Below are positions 52,614 through 60,931 of a stretch of DNA of 64,000 bases, piece by piece. The first letter of the stretch is position 1. Every line of letters starts with the position of its first letter. The notes beneath the pieces are model-generated. The model saw only the letters and a program-made list of their open reading frames with translations, made no database searches and was not told the DNA's origin. The stretch is taken from contig NZ_UFSM01000001.1 of the NCBI RefSeq assembly GCF_900445235.1, positions 124,001 through 188,000 on the forward strand. The letters are read 5' to 3'. The stretch comes from Aminobacter aminovorans (GTDB taxonomy: Bacteria > Pseudomonadota > Alphaproteobacteria > Rhizobiales > Rhizobiaceae). A program made the position numbers and the translations under genes.

Positions 52614-52736
52614 CATCTTCCCCGATGGTTTGGGGGGCGAAGGGCCTCGAGCGGACGCGTGCCGAATTTCGACCGGCGCAAGCCGGCAGAACGCAAGCGC
52701 ACCACCGGACACCCCGCCCGTGGACGTTCAGAATCG

Positions 52737-52923
52737 ATCGCGGCAGGTCTCCTGGCTCACAGGTCATTGCCGCTGTCTGGCCTTCCCAGCGCCCATTGGC
52801 ACCAGTGGCACTACGCGACAGCAACTCACTGCTTACAGTTGCGGGGGCAGCGCCGGCATTGCGAAATCGCTCACCGGCTTCCCTCTTAGCTCCCGAGCTG
52901 GAATCAACTCGGAAGACCACGAT
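52737..52923 (-). ncRNA. Cobalamin riboswitch upstream of nrdA
   Basis: Minus-strand AdoCbl aptamer. P1 arms ATCGTGG (52923-52917) and CCGCGAT (52743-52737). Inside: GGGAAGCCGGTGAGC, core GCTGCCCCCGCAACTGTAAG, GCCACTGG with GGGAAGGCC, and the full B12 box GAGCCAGGAGACCTGCC. It ends 123 bases before the nrdA start. AdoCbl control of class I reductase genes is known from actinobacteria. Confidence 0.96.
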
Positions 52924-52931
52924 GTCTACAT

Positions 52932-52959
52932 GTAGTATGACCGCCCGGTGTCATGTCAA
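52932..52959 (-). promoter_or_regulatory. Promoter of the nrdA riboswitch transcript
   Basis: TTGACA (52959-52954 on the minus strand) and, 16 bases on, TACTAC as a weak -10. Transcription would begin about 52925, immediately before P1 of the aptamer, which supports the call. Confidence 0.6.
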
Positions 52960-53010
52960 CAGGTGGATGGATCATTTCCACCTCGTCGACAGGTCAACGC
53001 CGGCGTCCGA

Positions 53011-54771
53011 TCAATCCCTGACGTAGTCGCGCCACAGCGCCTGATAGACCGGGCATTCGGCAGTGAGAGCCTCATGGCTGCCCGTGCCGACGATCCTGCT
53101 ATCGTCGAGCACGACGATCATGTCGGCCGAACGCGCCGAAAAGAGATGATGCGTGACGATGATGACGAGGCGGTCGCGGCCGAAGGCCAACAGCTCACGC
53201 TCGAGCGCCATCGCCGATTCGGCGTCGAGCGCCGAGGTCGGTTCGTCGAAGACGGCGATGTGCGGATCGCGCAGCACGGCGCGCGAAATCGCCAGGCGCT
53301 GGCGCTGGCCGCCGGACAGGTTCTGCCCTGCCTGCACCAGTTCGGTGTCGATACCTTTGGGCAGGCCGGCGGTGAACTTGTCGGCGGAGGAAAACGCCAG
53401 CGCCTTGTCGATCTCGTCGTCGCGAAGCGGGCGCGGCAGCGACGCCTGAAGGTTCTCGCGGATGGTACCCGAAAACAGCGACGTCTCCTGGTCGACAACA
53501 CCGATGCGGCCGCGCAGCCAGCGCGGATTGTAGGCGCGGACGTCGAGGCCGCCGATCGCCACCTTGCCGGCATAATCGCGCTCTAGTCCCAAAAGCACGC
53601 GCAGCAGGCTGGACTTGCCGGAACCATTGCGGCCAACGATCGCGACGACGCCGGTCGCCGGCAGCACCAGGCTGACACCGTTGAGTGCCGCAGCCGTCGC
53701 CTCGGGATAGCGGAAGGTCAGATCCTCGACCGTGATCGGGCCGAAATCGGCAGCACGCAGCGCCGGGGCAACGACGGCGCGCTCCGGCTGGCGCTTGAGG
53801 AAAGCCGCGAGGGCAGAGACGGTGACGCTCACCGAATGGAACTGGATCAGAATGCCGGCACTGGTCAGCATCGGCATGGTCGCCCGGGTGACGAGCAGCT
53901 GCAGCGCAAGCAGGCCACCGATCGTGAGATCGCCGCGTAGGATGCGCCAGCAGCCGACGAGGACGACGAGCAGCGTCAGGATCTCGCTCAGCAGCCCAAG
54001 CGTGAACGAATAGGAGTGTGAGAGGTCGAGGATGCGCCAGCGCGCCTTGATGGCTTGGGCCGACTTCGCGGACCAGCGCCCGATGAAGAAGCGCTCCACC
54101 GCATTCGACTTGATGCCGCGGATGTTGCCTACCGTTTCAGCGGTTGCCCCCTGCAGGGCGCCGTTGAGGCGAAACGAGCTGCGGCTCGCCTCGCCCAGCT
54201 GGGCATTGGTCTTACGGGCAAAGACGGCGAAGATCAGGGCAACGACAAAGGCGAGCAGGCAGATGAGATAGTCGTAGTACAGCGCCACGGCGAACGAGAC
54301 GGCAGCACCCAAAATGGTGAGGAAGAAATTCGGCGCGGCGCTCAGCATGAAGCTGGCGACACGCTGGGATTCGTTGAGCAGGTTGATCGTGCTGCCGCCC
54401 GCGGATGCCGAACTCTCATAGGGGATGCGCATGAGGCGGAAGTAGATGCGTCTCGACAGTCGGGCGGTGAACCTTGCGTCCACATCATTGATCAGCGAGT
54501 TGTGCCAGCGTGAGGTCATGTGCCTGATAACCGCCGCCACGATGGCGATGGCGGCGAACTGGGTCGCTGCCCAACCGTCCTTGCCGACCATGACGCTATC
54601 GACGATCTTCTGCGAAAGGATCGGAACCGTCACCGAAAGGACGATTCCGGCCAGCGAAAGCGCAATGGCAAGAAAAAATTTTCGGCGGTAGATGCCCATG
54701 ATCCGCATCAGTATCCGCCAGTCGCCGAGCGGTATCTTGCGCAAGGCGTTCAGTTTCTCTCGAAATTTCAT
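53011..54771 (-). CDS. ABC exporter (fused membrane and ATPase domains), iron-box controlled
   Basis: 586 aa. Type IV exporter fold: six helices in residues about 20-330, then the nucleotide-binding domain from ITVEDLTFRYPEATAAALNG, with Walker A GRNGSGKSS, signature LSGGQRQRLAISRAV, Walker B IAVFDEPTSALD and H-loop VTHHLFSA. No C39 peptidase domain. It is divergent from the haem-type TonB receptor, and a TGA-N9-TCA box lies 72-86 bases before its start. The combination suggests export of a haemophore, siderophore or peptide under iron starvation; cargo unknown. Confidence 0.9.
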   Translation of the reverse strand: MKFREKLNALRKIPLGDWRILMRIMGIYRRKFFLAIALSLAGIVLSVTVPILSQKIVDSVMVGKDGWAATQFAAIAIVAAVIRHMTSRWHNSLINDVDARFTARLSRRIYFRLMRIPYESSASAGGSTINLLNESQRVASFMLSAAPNFFLTILGAAVSFAVALYYDYLICLLAFVVALIFAVFARKTNAQLGEASRSSFRLNGALQGATAETVGNIRGIKSNAVERFFIGRWSAKSAQAIKARWRILDLSHSYSFTLGLLSEILTLLVVLVGCWRILRGDLTIGGLLALQLLVTRATMPMLTSAGILIQFHSVSVTVSALAAFLKRQPERAVVAPALRAADFGPITVEDLTFRYPEATAAALNGVSLVLPATGVVAIVGRNGSGKSSLLRVLLGLERDYAGKVAIGGLDVRAYNPRWLRGRIGVVDQETSLFSGTIRENLQASLPRPLRDDEIDKALAFSSADKFTAGLPKGIDTELVQAGQNLSGGQRQRLAISRAVLRDPHIAVFDEPTSALDAESAMALERELLAFGRDRLVIIVTHHLFSARSADMIVVLDDSRIVGTGSHEALTAECPVYQALWRDYVRD

Positions 54772-54842
54772 TGCCCACCCGACGCCGCTCGAACAACAGG
54801 GACGGGTTCGCTAGGTCATTCGCGCTTTCCTGTCAAATAATA

Positions 54843-54857
54843 TGACAATAACAGTCA
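54843..54857. promoter_or_regulatory. Iron-responsive operator before the ABC exporter gene
   Basis: TGACAATAACAGTCA obeys TGA-N9-TCA, symmetrical over ATGAC...GTCAT, 72 bases before the exporter start. A neighbouring TGTCA...TGACA repeat (54832-54848) overlaps it. Confidence 0.62.
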
Positions 54858-55048
54858 TATTTTCATGAACCGCTTCGGCGAAAATCACCCACCACGCGGA
54901 ACGACGCGCGAAACAAGTCTTCCAAATCCTCGCAAGCGGTAGCTGGGCGACGCCGGAATGTGTCCGTTCCGGGTGAGACCAGGTGTCGCGCTGCGCATCC
55001 CCCGGCTTGCACACACCGCAGGGCCCATTATACAGCCATCAATAATCT

Positions 55049-55063
55049 TGAGTCATAGACTCA
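55049..55063. promoter_or_regulatory. Iron-responsive operator before the haem-type receptor gene
   Basis: TGAGTCATAGACTCA, a TGA-N9-TCA site that is also a perfect 6-bp-arm palindrome, 67 bases before ATG 55130. Confidence 0.65.
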
Positions 55064-55129
55064 TATTAACTTGCGCCAGCCCTTCGTTCGCGGACAGCCA
55101 GCTTTTCCAGATTTTTCAAGGGGGCTGTC

Positions 55130-57439
55130 ATGTCTAACGTTCACACCGGCCGCGGTTCGCGGTCCCAAATACTTCTGGCCGGCGTTTCGCTGCTGTTGCT
55201 GCAATCGGCGGGCATTGCCAGCGCCCAGACGGCAACCACGCCGCCGCCGGCCAAGAAGGCAGAGGAAGCCAAGCCGCTGCTGAGCAATGAAGAGCGCATC
55301 GTGCTCGACAGGCTCGTCGTCACCTCGGCGCGCACCACCGGCAAGGTGCTCGACATTCCGATGTCGGTCTCGGTCATCGACCGCGAAACGCTGCAGCGCC
55401 ATGTCGTCCGCGACATTCAGGATATGGTTCGCTACGAGCCAGGCGTCACCGTCTCACGCACGACATCGCTGACCAATCCGTTCGGCCAGCTCACCGGCTT
55501 CAACATTCGCGCCATGGGCGGCAACCGCGTCCAGATGACCGTCGACGGCAGCCGCATCCAGGAGCAGATCATCGACGGCAGCCGCGACTTCGTCGACCCG
55601 TTCAACATGCGCAGCGCCGAGATCGTGCGCGGCCCGAACTCGGTGCTCCAGGGCGCCGATGCGCTGGGTGGCGCCGTCGCCTTCCGCACGCTCGACCCCG
55701 ACGATCTTCTCAACGGCTCGAAGCCATGGGCGGTGGAGATGAAGACCGCCTATGACAGCTACGACGATTCATTCCGCAAGCAGGTCAGTGCGGCCGCTGA
55801 ATCCGGCGACTTCAAGTTCCTCGGCAGTTTCGGTCATCTCGGGGCGTCGGAAGGCGATTTCAGCAACAGCCGCGCCGATGGCGGCCAGTGGGGCTGCCCA
55901 CGCCAAGCGATCTGGCCGTGCAACAAGGCGTTTCCAGCCGACACCGACGCCTTCAACGGCCTGATGAAGCTGCAGTGGAACCCGACCCAGGATCACGAGG
56001 TCAAGCTGACCGGCGAGTGGTTCAACCGCAACACGACGATCCAGCAGATGTACGATTCGAGCGCGGCACTCGGCGGCTATGCCAACACCAGCTGGCAGCG
56101 CGAGCTGGAGATGGAGCGCTACAGGCTTGCCATCTCGCATAACTGGAAGGTCGACGCGCCCTGGCTCGACGAGATCAAGTGGCAGATCTCCTATTCACCG
56201 CAGAAGCGCGACACCTACAGCAATCAGCTGCGCACCTACCCAACCCGTCGCCAGCAGAACATCCAGGTCCGCAACTATGGCGAGGATTTCCTCGAGGCGG
56301 ACGTTCAGGCCAATTCGTCCTTTGAACTGGGAGGTCTTTCGCACAAGCTGACCTATGGCTTCGACGGTGACCTGACCAACAGCAGCTATTCCGGCTACAA
56401 CATCACCAACAACCTGACGACCGGCACCTCGACCACCGCCAACAACCAGGGTTTCAATTTCCCCGAAGTCGACACCGTGCGCGCCGACCTCTACCTGCAG
56501 GACGAGATCAAGCTGCTCGACGACCGGCTGACCATCACGCCCGGCGCCCGCCTGGCGCACTATTCGATCGATCCGACCGGCGACAAAGACTACGTTCCTC
56601 TGCCCGGCTTCCAGCCCAAGAAGATCGACGAGACCAGGCTGATCAAGCGGATCAGCGCGATGTATGAGCTGAACGACACCTATTCGCTCTATGCCGGCTA
56701 TGGCGAGGGCTTCAAGATGCCGACGTCGCAGCAGCTGTTCGTGTCGTCGCTGTCGATCGGTTCCACCGGGCTGGTCGAGGTGATCCCCAATCCGAATTTG
56801 AAGCCAGAATTCGTCCGCAGCTACGAGGTGGGCGTGCGCGGGGAGCTCGACAAGGGCTACTTCAGCCTCACCGGCTTCTATGCCGACTACAAGGATTTCA
56901 TCCGCTCGCTCCAGCCCGTCCCTGGCCCAACCGAGCGATACACCTCGGACAATGTCGAGGACGTGAAGGTCTGGGGCATCGAGTTCGGCGGCGAATACGA
57001 GGTCTACGACAACCTCTTCCTCCATGCCTCGATCTCCTACCAAAAGGGCACGCAGCGGATTTCAGCGGGTGCAGCGGAAACGGCCTTCGACGGTGCGGTA
57101 CCGCTGACCGCGGTGCTGGGCGGGCGTTACCTCATCCCCGACTGGAACCTCGAAACCGAGCTCGTCGCGACCTTCGCCCATCGCGTCACCGAACGCGCCG
57201 ACCCCAACGCCTTCAAGCCGGGCGGCTATGCGGTGTTCGACGCCTATGCCCGCTGGAAGCCGACCGAAAATGTCGATGTCGACTTCGGCATCCAGAACAT
57301 CTTCGACCGCCGCTATTTCCCCAATACTCTCACTGGCGTCACCAACGTGATCTCGGGGCCGGTGGCCAACGCCAACAATCCGGAAATGCAGGTGGCTCCA
57401 GGTCGCACCTTCAAGCTCGGCGCGACGGTGCGCTTCTGA
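55130..57439 (+). CDS. TonB-dependent haem/haemoglobin-type outer membrane receptor
   Basis: 769 aa. Signal peptide to ASAQT, no STN domain. TonB-box-like LDRLVVTSAR, plug features GFNIRAMGGNRVQMTVDGSR and GPNSVLQGADALGGAVAF, and in the barrel the haem-receptor pair FKMPTSQQLF (FRAP box variant) and NPNLKPE, which bracket the His of known haem receptors, though I do not see that His clearly. Final aromatic Phe. It is followed by three genes of apparent haem handling and is preceded by its own iron box. Confidence 0.9.
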   Translation: MSNVHTGRGSRSQILLAGVSLLLLQSAGIASAQTATTPPPAKKAEEAKPLLSNEERIVLDRLVVTSARTTGKVLDIPMSVSVIDRETLQRHVVRDIQDMVRYEPGVTVSRTTSLTNPFGQLTGFNIRAMGGNRVQMTVDGSRIQEQIIDGSRDFVDPFNMRSAEIVRGPNSVLQGADALGGAVAFRTLDPDDLLNGSKPWAVEMKTAYDSYDDSFRKQVSAAAESGDFKFLGSFGHLGASEGDFSNSRADGGQWGCPRQAIWPCNKAFPADTDAFNGLMKLQWNPTQDHEVKLTGEWFNRNTTIQQMYDSSAALGGYANTSWQRELEMERYRLAISHNWKVDAPWLDEIKWQISYSPQKRDTYSNQLRTYPTRRQQNIQVRNYGEDFLEADVQANSSFELGGLSHKLTYGFDGDLTNSSYSGYNITNNLTTGTSTTANNQGFNFPEVDTVRADLYLQDEIKLLDDRLTITPGARLAHYSIDPTGDKDYVPLPGFQPKKIDETRLIKRISAMYELNDTYSLYAGYGEGFKMPTSQQLFVSSLSIGSTGLVEVIPNPNLKPEFVRSYEVGVRGELDKGYFSLTGFYADYKDFIRSLQPVPGPTERYTSDNVEDVKVWGIEFGGEYEVYDNLFLHASISYQKGTQRISAGAAETAFDGAVPLTAVLGGRYLIPDWNLETELVATFAHRVTERADPNAFKPGGYAVFDAYARWKPTENVDVDFGIQNIFDRRYFPNTLTGVTNVISGPVANANNPEMQVAPGRTFKLGATVRF

Positions 57440-57461
57440 GCCAGATCGACAGCGATCCGAC

Positions 57462-57480
57462 GCAGGGCATCAAGCCCTGC
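57462..57480 (+). terminator. Hairpin after the haem-type receptor gene
   Basis: GCAGGGC-ATCAA-GCCCTGC, 7-bp perfect stem, 22 bases past the receptor stop and close before the next gene. No U-tract. It may attenuate expression of the downstream transporter relative to the receptor. Confidence 0.45.
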
Positions 57481-57503
57481 TTCCTGCATGAAAGGTGCTC
57501 GCG

Positions 57504-59240
57504 GTGACCAACGTCCTCAGGCAGTTCGTTCGCCTGCTCAAGCTCTGCATTGCCGGCAAGGGCGGCAAGACGAGCCTCGTCTACCTCACCGCAGTCATCG
57601 CGCTGCAGCTGGCTGGCATCTACTTTACCATCCGGCTGGTGAGCTGGACCTCGGAATTCTACGGCGCGCTGGAGAAGGTCGACGCCAAGGCCGCGGTCTG
57701 GCAGATCTGGATTTTTGCAGGCATCGTCGCGGCCAATTCGGTGCGCTCACTGACGGCAGATTACCTGCAGAAAATGTTGCATATCAGGTGGCGCAAGTCG
57801 CTGACCGAGGCAGCACTCGGCTCGTGGTTCGCCGACCGCGCCTATTGGCGGCTGACCCAGGGCGACTGCCCGCGCGAGGTCGACAATCCCGACCAGCGCA
57901 TCGCCGACGATTGCGGCCTGTTCGTCAAGGGCATCCTCGACGAAGGCATCGAGCTGATCACCAGGATCGTCGGTATCTTCTCCTTTCTCGCACTGCTGTG
58001 GGGGCTGTCGACCTTCGCGCTCAACTTCTCGCTGTTCGGTTTCGACGTCTCGATCCCGCGCTACATGGTCTGGGCTGCGTTCATCTATGTCGCGCTGTCG
58101 AGCGGGCTGACGCATCTGCTCGGTCGGCCGCTGAAGTCGCTGTTCTACACGCAGCAGAAGCGCGAGGGCGACTTCCGCTTCGCCATGGCGCGCATCCGCC
58201 AGTCGGCGGACGAGATCGCGCTGATTGGCGGCGAGAATGTCGAGCGCGCCGGGCTCGACCGCCGCTTCGACGGCATCACGCAGAACTGGCGCAAGCTCGC
58301 CGGTCGCGAGTTCCTGCTCGGCTGCTTCACCTTCCCCTACCAGCACACCGTGCTGCGCATTCCGCTGTTCGTTGCCCTGCCCGGCTTCCTCGCCGGCAGC
58401 ATCGCGCTTGGCGGCCTGATGCAGATCGCCATGGCGTTTTCTAATGTGGTCACCACGCTGTCGTGGTTCATCTTCTCCTACAAGCCGCTGTCGAATCTCG
58501 TCGCCGCCTCGTCCCGTCTCGACGGCTTCCTTGCCGCAACCGAGGCTGTACGCGGCCGGCCTTCCGGCATCGTCGTCGAGGCGTCGTCAGACGGCCTCCA
58601 TCTCCGTGATCTGAAGCTCAGGACACCCCAGGGCCGCGCGCTGCTGTCGATAGCGCGCCTCGATATTCGCGCTGGCGAGACAGTGTGGCTGCGCGGCCAG
58701 TCGGGGCTCGGCAAGACCACGCTGCTGAAGGCGATGGCCGGCGGCTGGGATCATGGCGATGGATGCATCAAGATGCCTTCGGCAAGCAAGTTGTTCCTGT
58801 CGCAGAATACCTATTTCCCTCAGGGCGACGTCTTCGGTGCGGTCGCTTATCCCGCGCCGGCAGAGGCCTTTGCCCCGCAGGATCTGCGCCGCGCCATCGA
58901 GGCCGTCGGCTTCGGCGACAGCGTCATCCTGCGGCTCGAAGATGCAGCGCAAGGCCATCCGCTGGTGCTGTCGGGCCTCTCCGGTGGCGAACTGCAACGC
59001 TTGGCGTTGGCCCGCGCACTGGTGCTCAAGCCGGATTGGCTGTTCCTCGACGAAGCGACAAGCGCGCTCGACGAGGCTGCCGAGGCTGAGCTCTTCGCGG
59101 TGCTCAAGACGCATCTGCCGGCAACGACATTCGTCATCGTTTCGCACGGCACCCCCAAGGCACTGGGGACCCTGCGTGTCATCGATCTCGAGCCGAAAGA
59201 CGAAGCGGCAAACGAAAATCCAGTCCTGCAATTCGCATAG
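57504..59240 (+). CDS. SbmA/BacA-like ABC transporter with fused ATPase
   Basis: 578 aa from GTG 57504, chosen because AAAGG lies eight bases upstream; GTG 57495 is in frame and possible. The membrane domain is of the SbmA/BacA (ABC_membrane_2) type: YFTIRLVSWTSEFYGALEKV, SLTADYLQKMLHIRWRKSLT, NPDQRIADDCGLFVKG, FSNVVTTLSWFIFSYKPLSN. The ATPase has Walker A GQSGLGKTT, signature LSGGELQRLALARA and Walker B LFLDEATSALD. The relatives YddA and mycobacterial Rv1819c import hydrophilic compounds including B12. Here it sits between a haem-type receptor and HemS/ChaN-like genes, so haem is a plausible cargo. Confidence 0.88.
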   Translation: MTNVLRQFVRLLKLCIAGKGGKTSLVYLTAVIALQLAGIYFTIRLVSWTSEFYGALEKVDAKAAVWQIWIFAGIVAANSVRSLTADYLQKMLHIRWRKSLTEAALGSWFADRAYWRLTQGDCPREVDNPDQRIADDCGLFVKGILDEGIELITRIVGIFSFLALLWGLSTFALNFSLFGFDVSIPRYMVWAAFIYVALSSGLTHLLGRPLKSLFYTQQKREGDFRFAMARIRQSADEIALIGGENVERAGLDRRFDGITQNWRKLAGREFLLGCFTFPYQHTVLRIPLFVALPGFLAGSIALGGLMQIAMAFSNVVTTLSWFIFSYKPLSNLVAASSRLDGFLAATEAVRGRPSGIVVEASSDGLHLRDLKLRTPQGRALLSIARLDIRAGETVWLRGQSGLGKTTLLKAMAGGWDHGDGCIKMPSASKLFLSQNTYFPQGDVFGAVAYPAPAEAFAPQDLRRAIEAVGFGDSVILRLEDAAQGHPLVLSGLSGGELQRLALARALVLKPDWLFLDEATSALDEAAEAELFAVLKTHLPATTFVIVSHGTPKALGTLRVIDLEPKDEAANENPVLQFA

Positions 59241-59249
59241 GAAATACCC

Positions 59250-59975
59250 ATGACCGCCCGCACGCCCCACAAACGCGAACGCCTCGACGTCACACCCGCC
59301 GCCCTGCTTGCGCGGCTGCCGGCCATCGGCCGGGTTATGATCAATTCGGAACGCCGGGGCGCCACCCACGAACGTATCGGATCGGTCGAGAAGGTTCGCA
59401 TCGAGGATGGCTGGCTGGTTTGCGAAGGCGCCGAGCACGACTCCCGCATCGAGCTGGCGGCGATCGCCACCGTCATCGTCGACCGCACGTCGGTGATGCG
59501 TGAGAAATCCTATCCGCGTATCGAACTGCGTGGCGCCGACGGTGAGAGCATCGCCAACGTCACCGGCTTCGAGGGGCTCGACCCGTTCGACGCCGTGCTT
59601 GCGGCTTTCCCGCAGGGCACCGATCTTCCTGTCGAAGAGCGCAAAGGCAACGGCCTGGACGAGCGCAAGGAGCTCGACGCCGACGATGCCGGTCTCGCGC
59701 CGTTCGCGGCTGCCGAGCGCAGCGGCGGCCGCGTCAGGATCGAGTTCAGCCGTACGTCCTTCTGGCAGGCCTGGGAAGGCGACATGCCGGCGGTCAAGCC
59801 CGTCATGGGCTACGTCAACGTCATGCGGCCGGACTTCCATCTTCATCTCAAGGGCGGTTCGGTCGGCGGCTGGCGCCGCGAAGACGGCACCGATCAGCTG
59901 CGCTTTGTCGCCCTGGCCGCTGACGGCGCCGAGACGGGGCTCACCGTCAGCGGCGCGCCGGCGAGCTTCGGGTGA
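59250..59975 (+). CDS. HemS/HmuS-like haem-utilisation protein, short form
   Basis: 241 aa, nine bases after the transporter. Residues about 15-125 match one HemS/ChuS half: LLARLPAIGRVMINSERRGA, THERIGSVEKVRIEDGWLVC, and SIANVTGFEGLDPFDAVLAA. The second half is weaker (YVNVMRPDFHLHLKGGSVGG, WRREDGTDQL), recalling the C-terminal HemS strands. Family members usually have about 340 aa in two repeats, so this one is shortened. Likely binds or degrades haem in the cytoplasm; assignment rests on the N-terminal half and on context. Confidence 0.72.
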   Translation: MTARTPHKRERLDVTPAALLARLPAIGRVMINSERRGATHERIGSVEKVRIEDGWLVCEGAEHDSRIELAAIATVIVDRTSVMREKSYPRIELRGADGESIANVTGFEGLDPFDAVLAAFPQGTDLPVEERKGNGLDERKELDADDAGLAPFAAAERSGGRVRIEFSRTSFWQAWEGDMPAVKPVMGYVNVMRPDFHLHLKGGSVGGWRREDGTDQLRFVALAADGAETGLTVSGAPASFG

Positions 59976-59979
59976 CGCC

Positions 59980-60825
59980 ATGACCAAGACTTGGAACCAC
60001 CCTGTCGCCAGTTGGCTCGACCCCGACAGCGGAGCGCTGCTCGATCATCCCACGCTGATGCGGGAGGTTGCGCAGAGCAACGTGCTGCTGCTCGGCGAAA
60101 CGCACGACCGCTACGACATCCATCGGTGGCAGTTGCAGGTCTGCACGGCGATGCGGACGTTGCGCAACGACATCGCCATCGGCTTCGAGATGTTTCCGCG
60201 CCGGTTGCAGCCGGTGCTCGACCAATGGGTCGCAGGCAGCCTCGAGCGGGATGAATTTCTGAAGGCTGCCGAATGGGGCAAGGTCAGGGGGTTCCCGGCC
60301 GAGCTCTACCTGCCGATCTTCCATTTCTGCCGCGAGTTTGGCGTGCCGATGCTGGCGCTCAATTGCTACCGCGAACTGGTGACGCGGGTCGGCAAGGAAG
60401 GCTGGGACGCCGTTCCTGTCGACGAGCGTGACGGGCTCACGCCTTCGGCGAGTGCCACGCCGGCCTACCGGCAATATCTGTTTGACATCACCGGCGGCGG
60501 GTCGCCTAGGCGCAAGGTGACTTCGCCCCAAGCGCCGGACTTCGACCGGTTCGTCAGGGCGCAGCAGACATGGGATCGGGCGTTTGCCTGCAACATCGCC
60601 AGGATGCAGGCGACCGACAGTCCGCCTCTGGTGATCGGCATCATCGGACGCGGACATCTCGAATTCGGCCACGGCACGCCGTTCCAGCTCAAGGATCTCG
60701 GCATCGACAAGGTGACGACGCTGATGCCCAACGACGCGTCGCAAGTGGACCGGGACAAGGTCAGGGGAATTGCCCGGGCGCTGTTTCGGCTGCAGCCGAA
60801 AGCCGACGCCAGACCAGGCACTTGA
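59980..60825 (+). CDS. ChaN-like haem-regulated protein
   Basis: 281 aa from ATG 59980, GGGTGA just upstream. ChaN/Tiki-superfamily fold with the hallmark VLLLGETHDRYDIHRWQLQV (Glu and two His), AIGFEMFPRRLQPVLDQWVA, LALNCYRELVTRVGKEG and VIGIIGRGHLEFGHGTPFQL. Known ChaN binds haem and is iron-regulated; family members are often lipoproteins, but I see no signal peptide or lipobox here, so it is probably cytoplasmic. Last gene of the receptor-led operon. Confidence 0.85.
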   Translation: MTKTWNHPVASWLDPDSGALLDHPTLMREVAQSNVLLLGETHDRYDIHRWQLQVCTAMRTLRNDIAIGFEMFPRRLQPVLDQWVAGSLERDEFLKAAEWGKVRGFPAELYLPIFHFCREFGVPMLALNCYRELVTRVGKEGWDAVPVDERDGLTPSASATPAYRQYLFDITGGGSPRRKVTSPQAPDFDRFVRAQQTWDRAFACNIARMQATDSPPLVIGIIGRGHLEFGHGTPFQLKDLGIDKVTTLMPNDASQVDRDKVRGIARALFRLQPKADARPGT

Positions 60826-60866
60826 GGCGGGCACAACAGTCGGGAAAAGCGCTCCAGAAAAGGAAA

Positions 60867-60886
60867 AAGCGGGCATAGGCCCGCTT
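60867..60886 (-). terminator. Rho-independent terminator between chaN-like gene and 60887 element
   Basis: AAGCGGGC / GCCCGCTT, 8-bp perfect stem with a 4-base loop. On the minus strand TTTTTCC follows, so it terminates leftward transcripts best; it may also act for the chaN-side operon. Confidence 0.72.
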
Positions 60887-60931
60887 CCCTCTGGCTCCTG
60901 AGACTTGCATGCCGCCGGTACATTCGTGGTC
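60887..60931 (-). other. Second copy of the conserved 45-nt pre-terminator element
   Basis: On the minus strand GACCACGAATGTACCGGC then 27 bases to the terminator stem. Matches 7278-7322 at 13 of the 14 positions of GACCACGxATGTAC, with the same 45-base length. Candidate small RNA 3' part. Confidence 0.4.
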
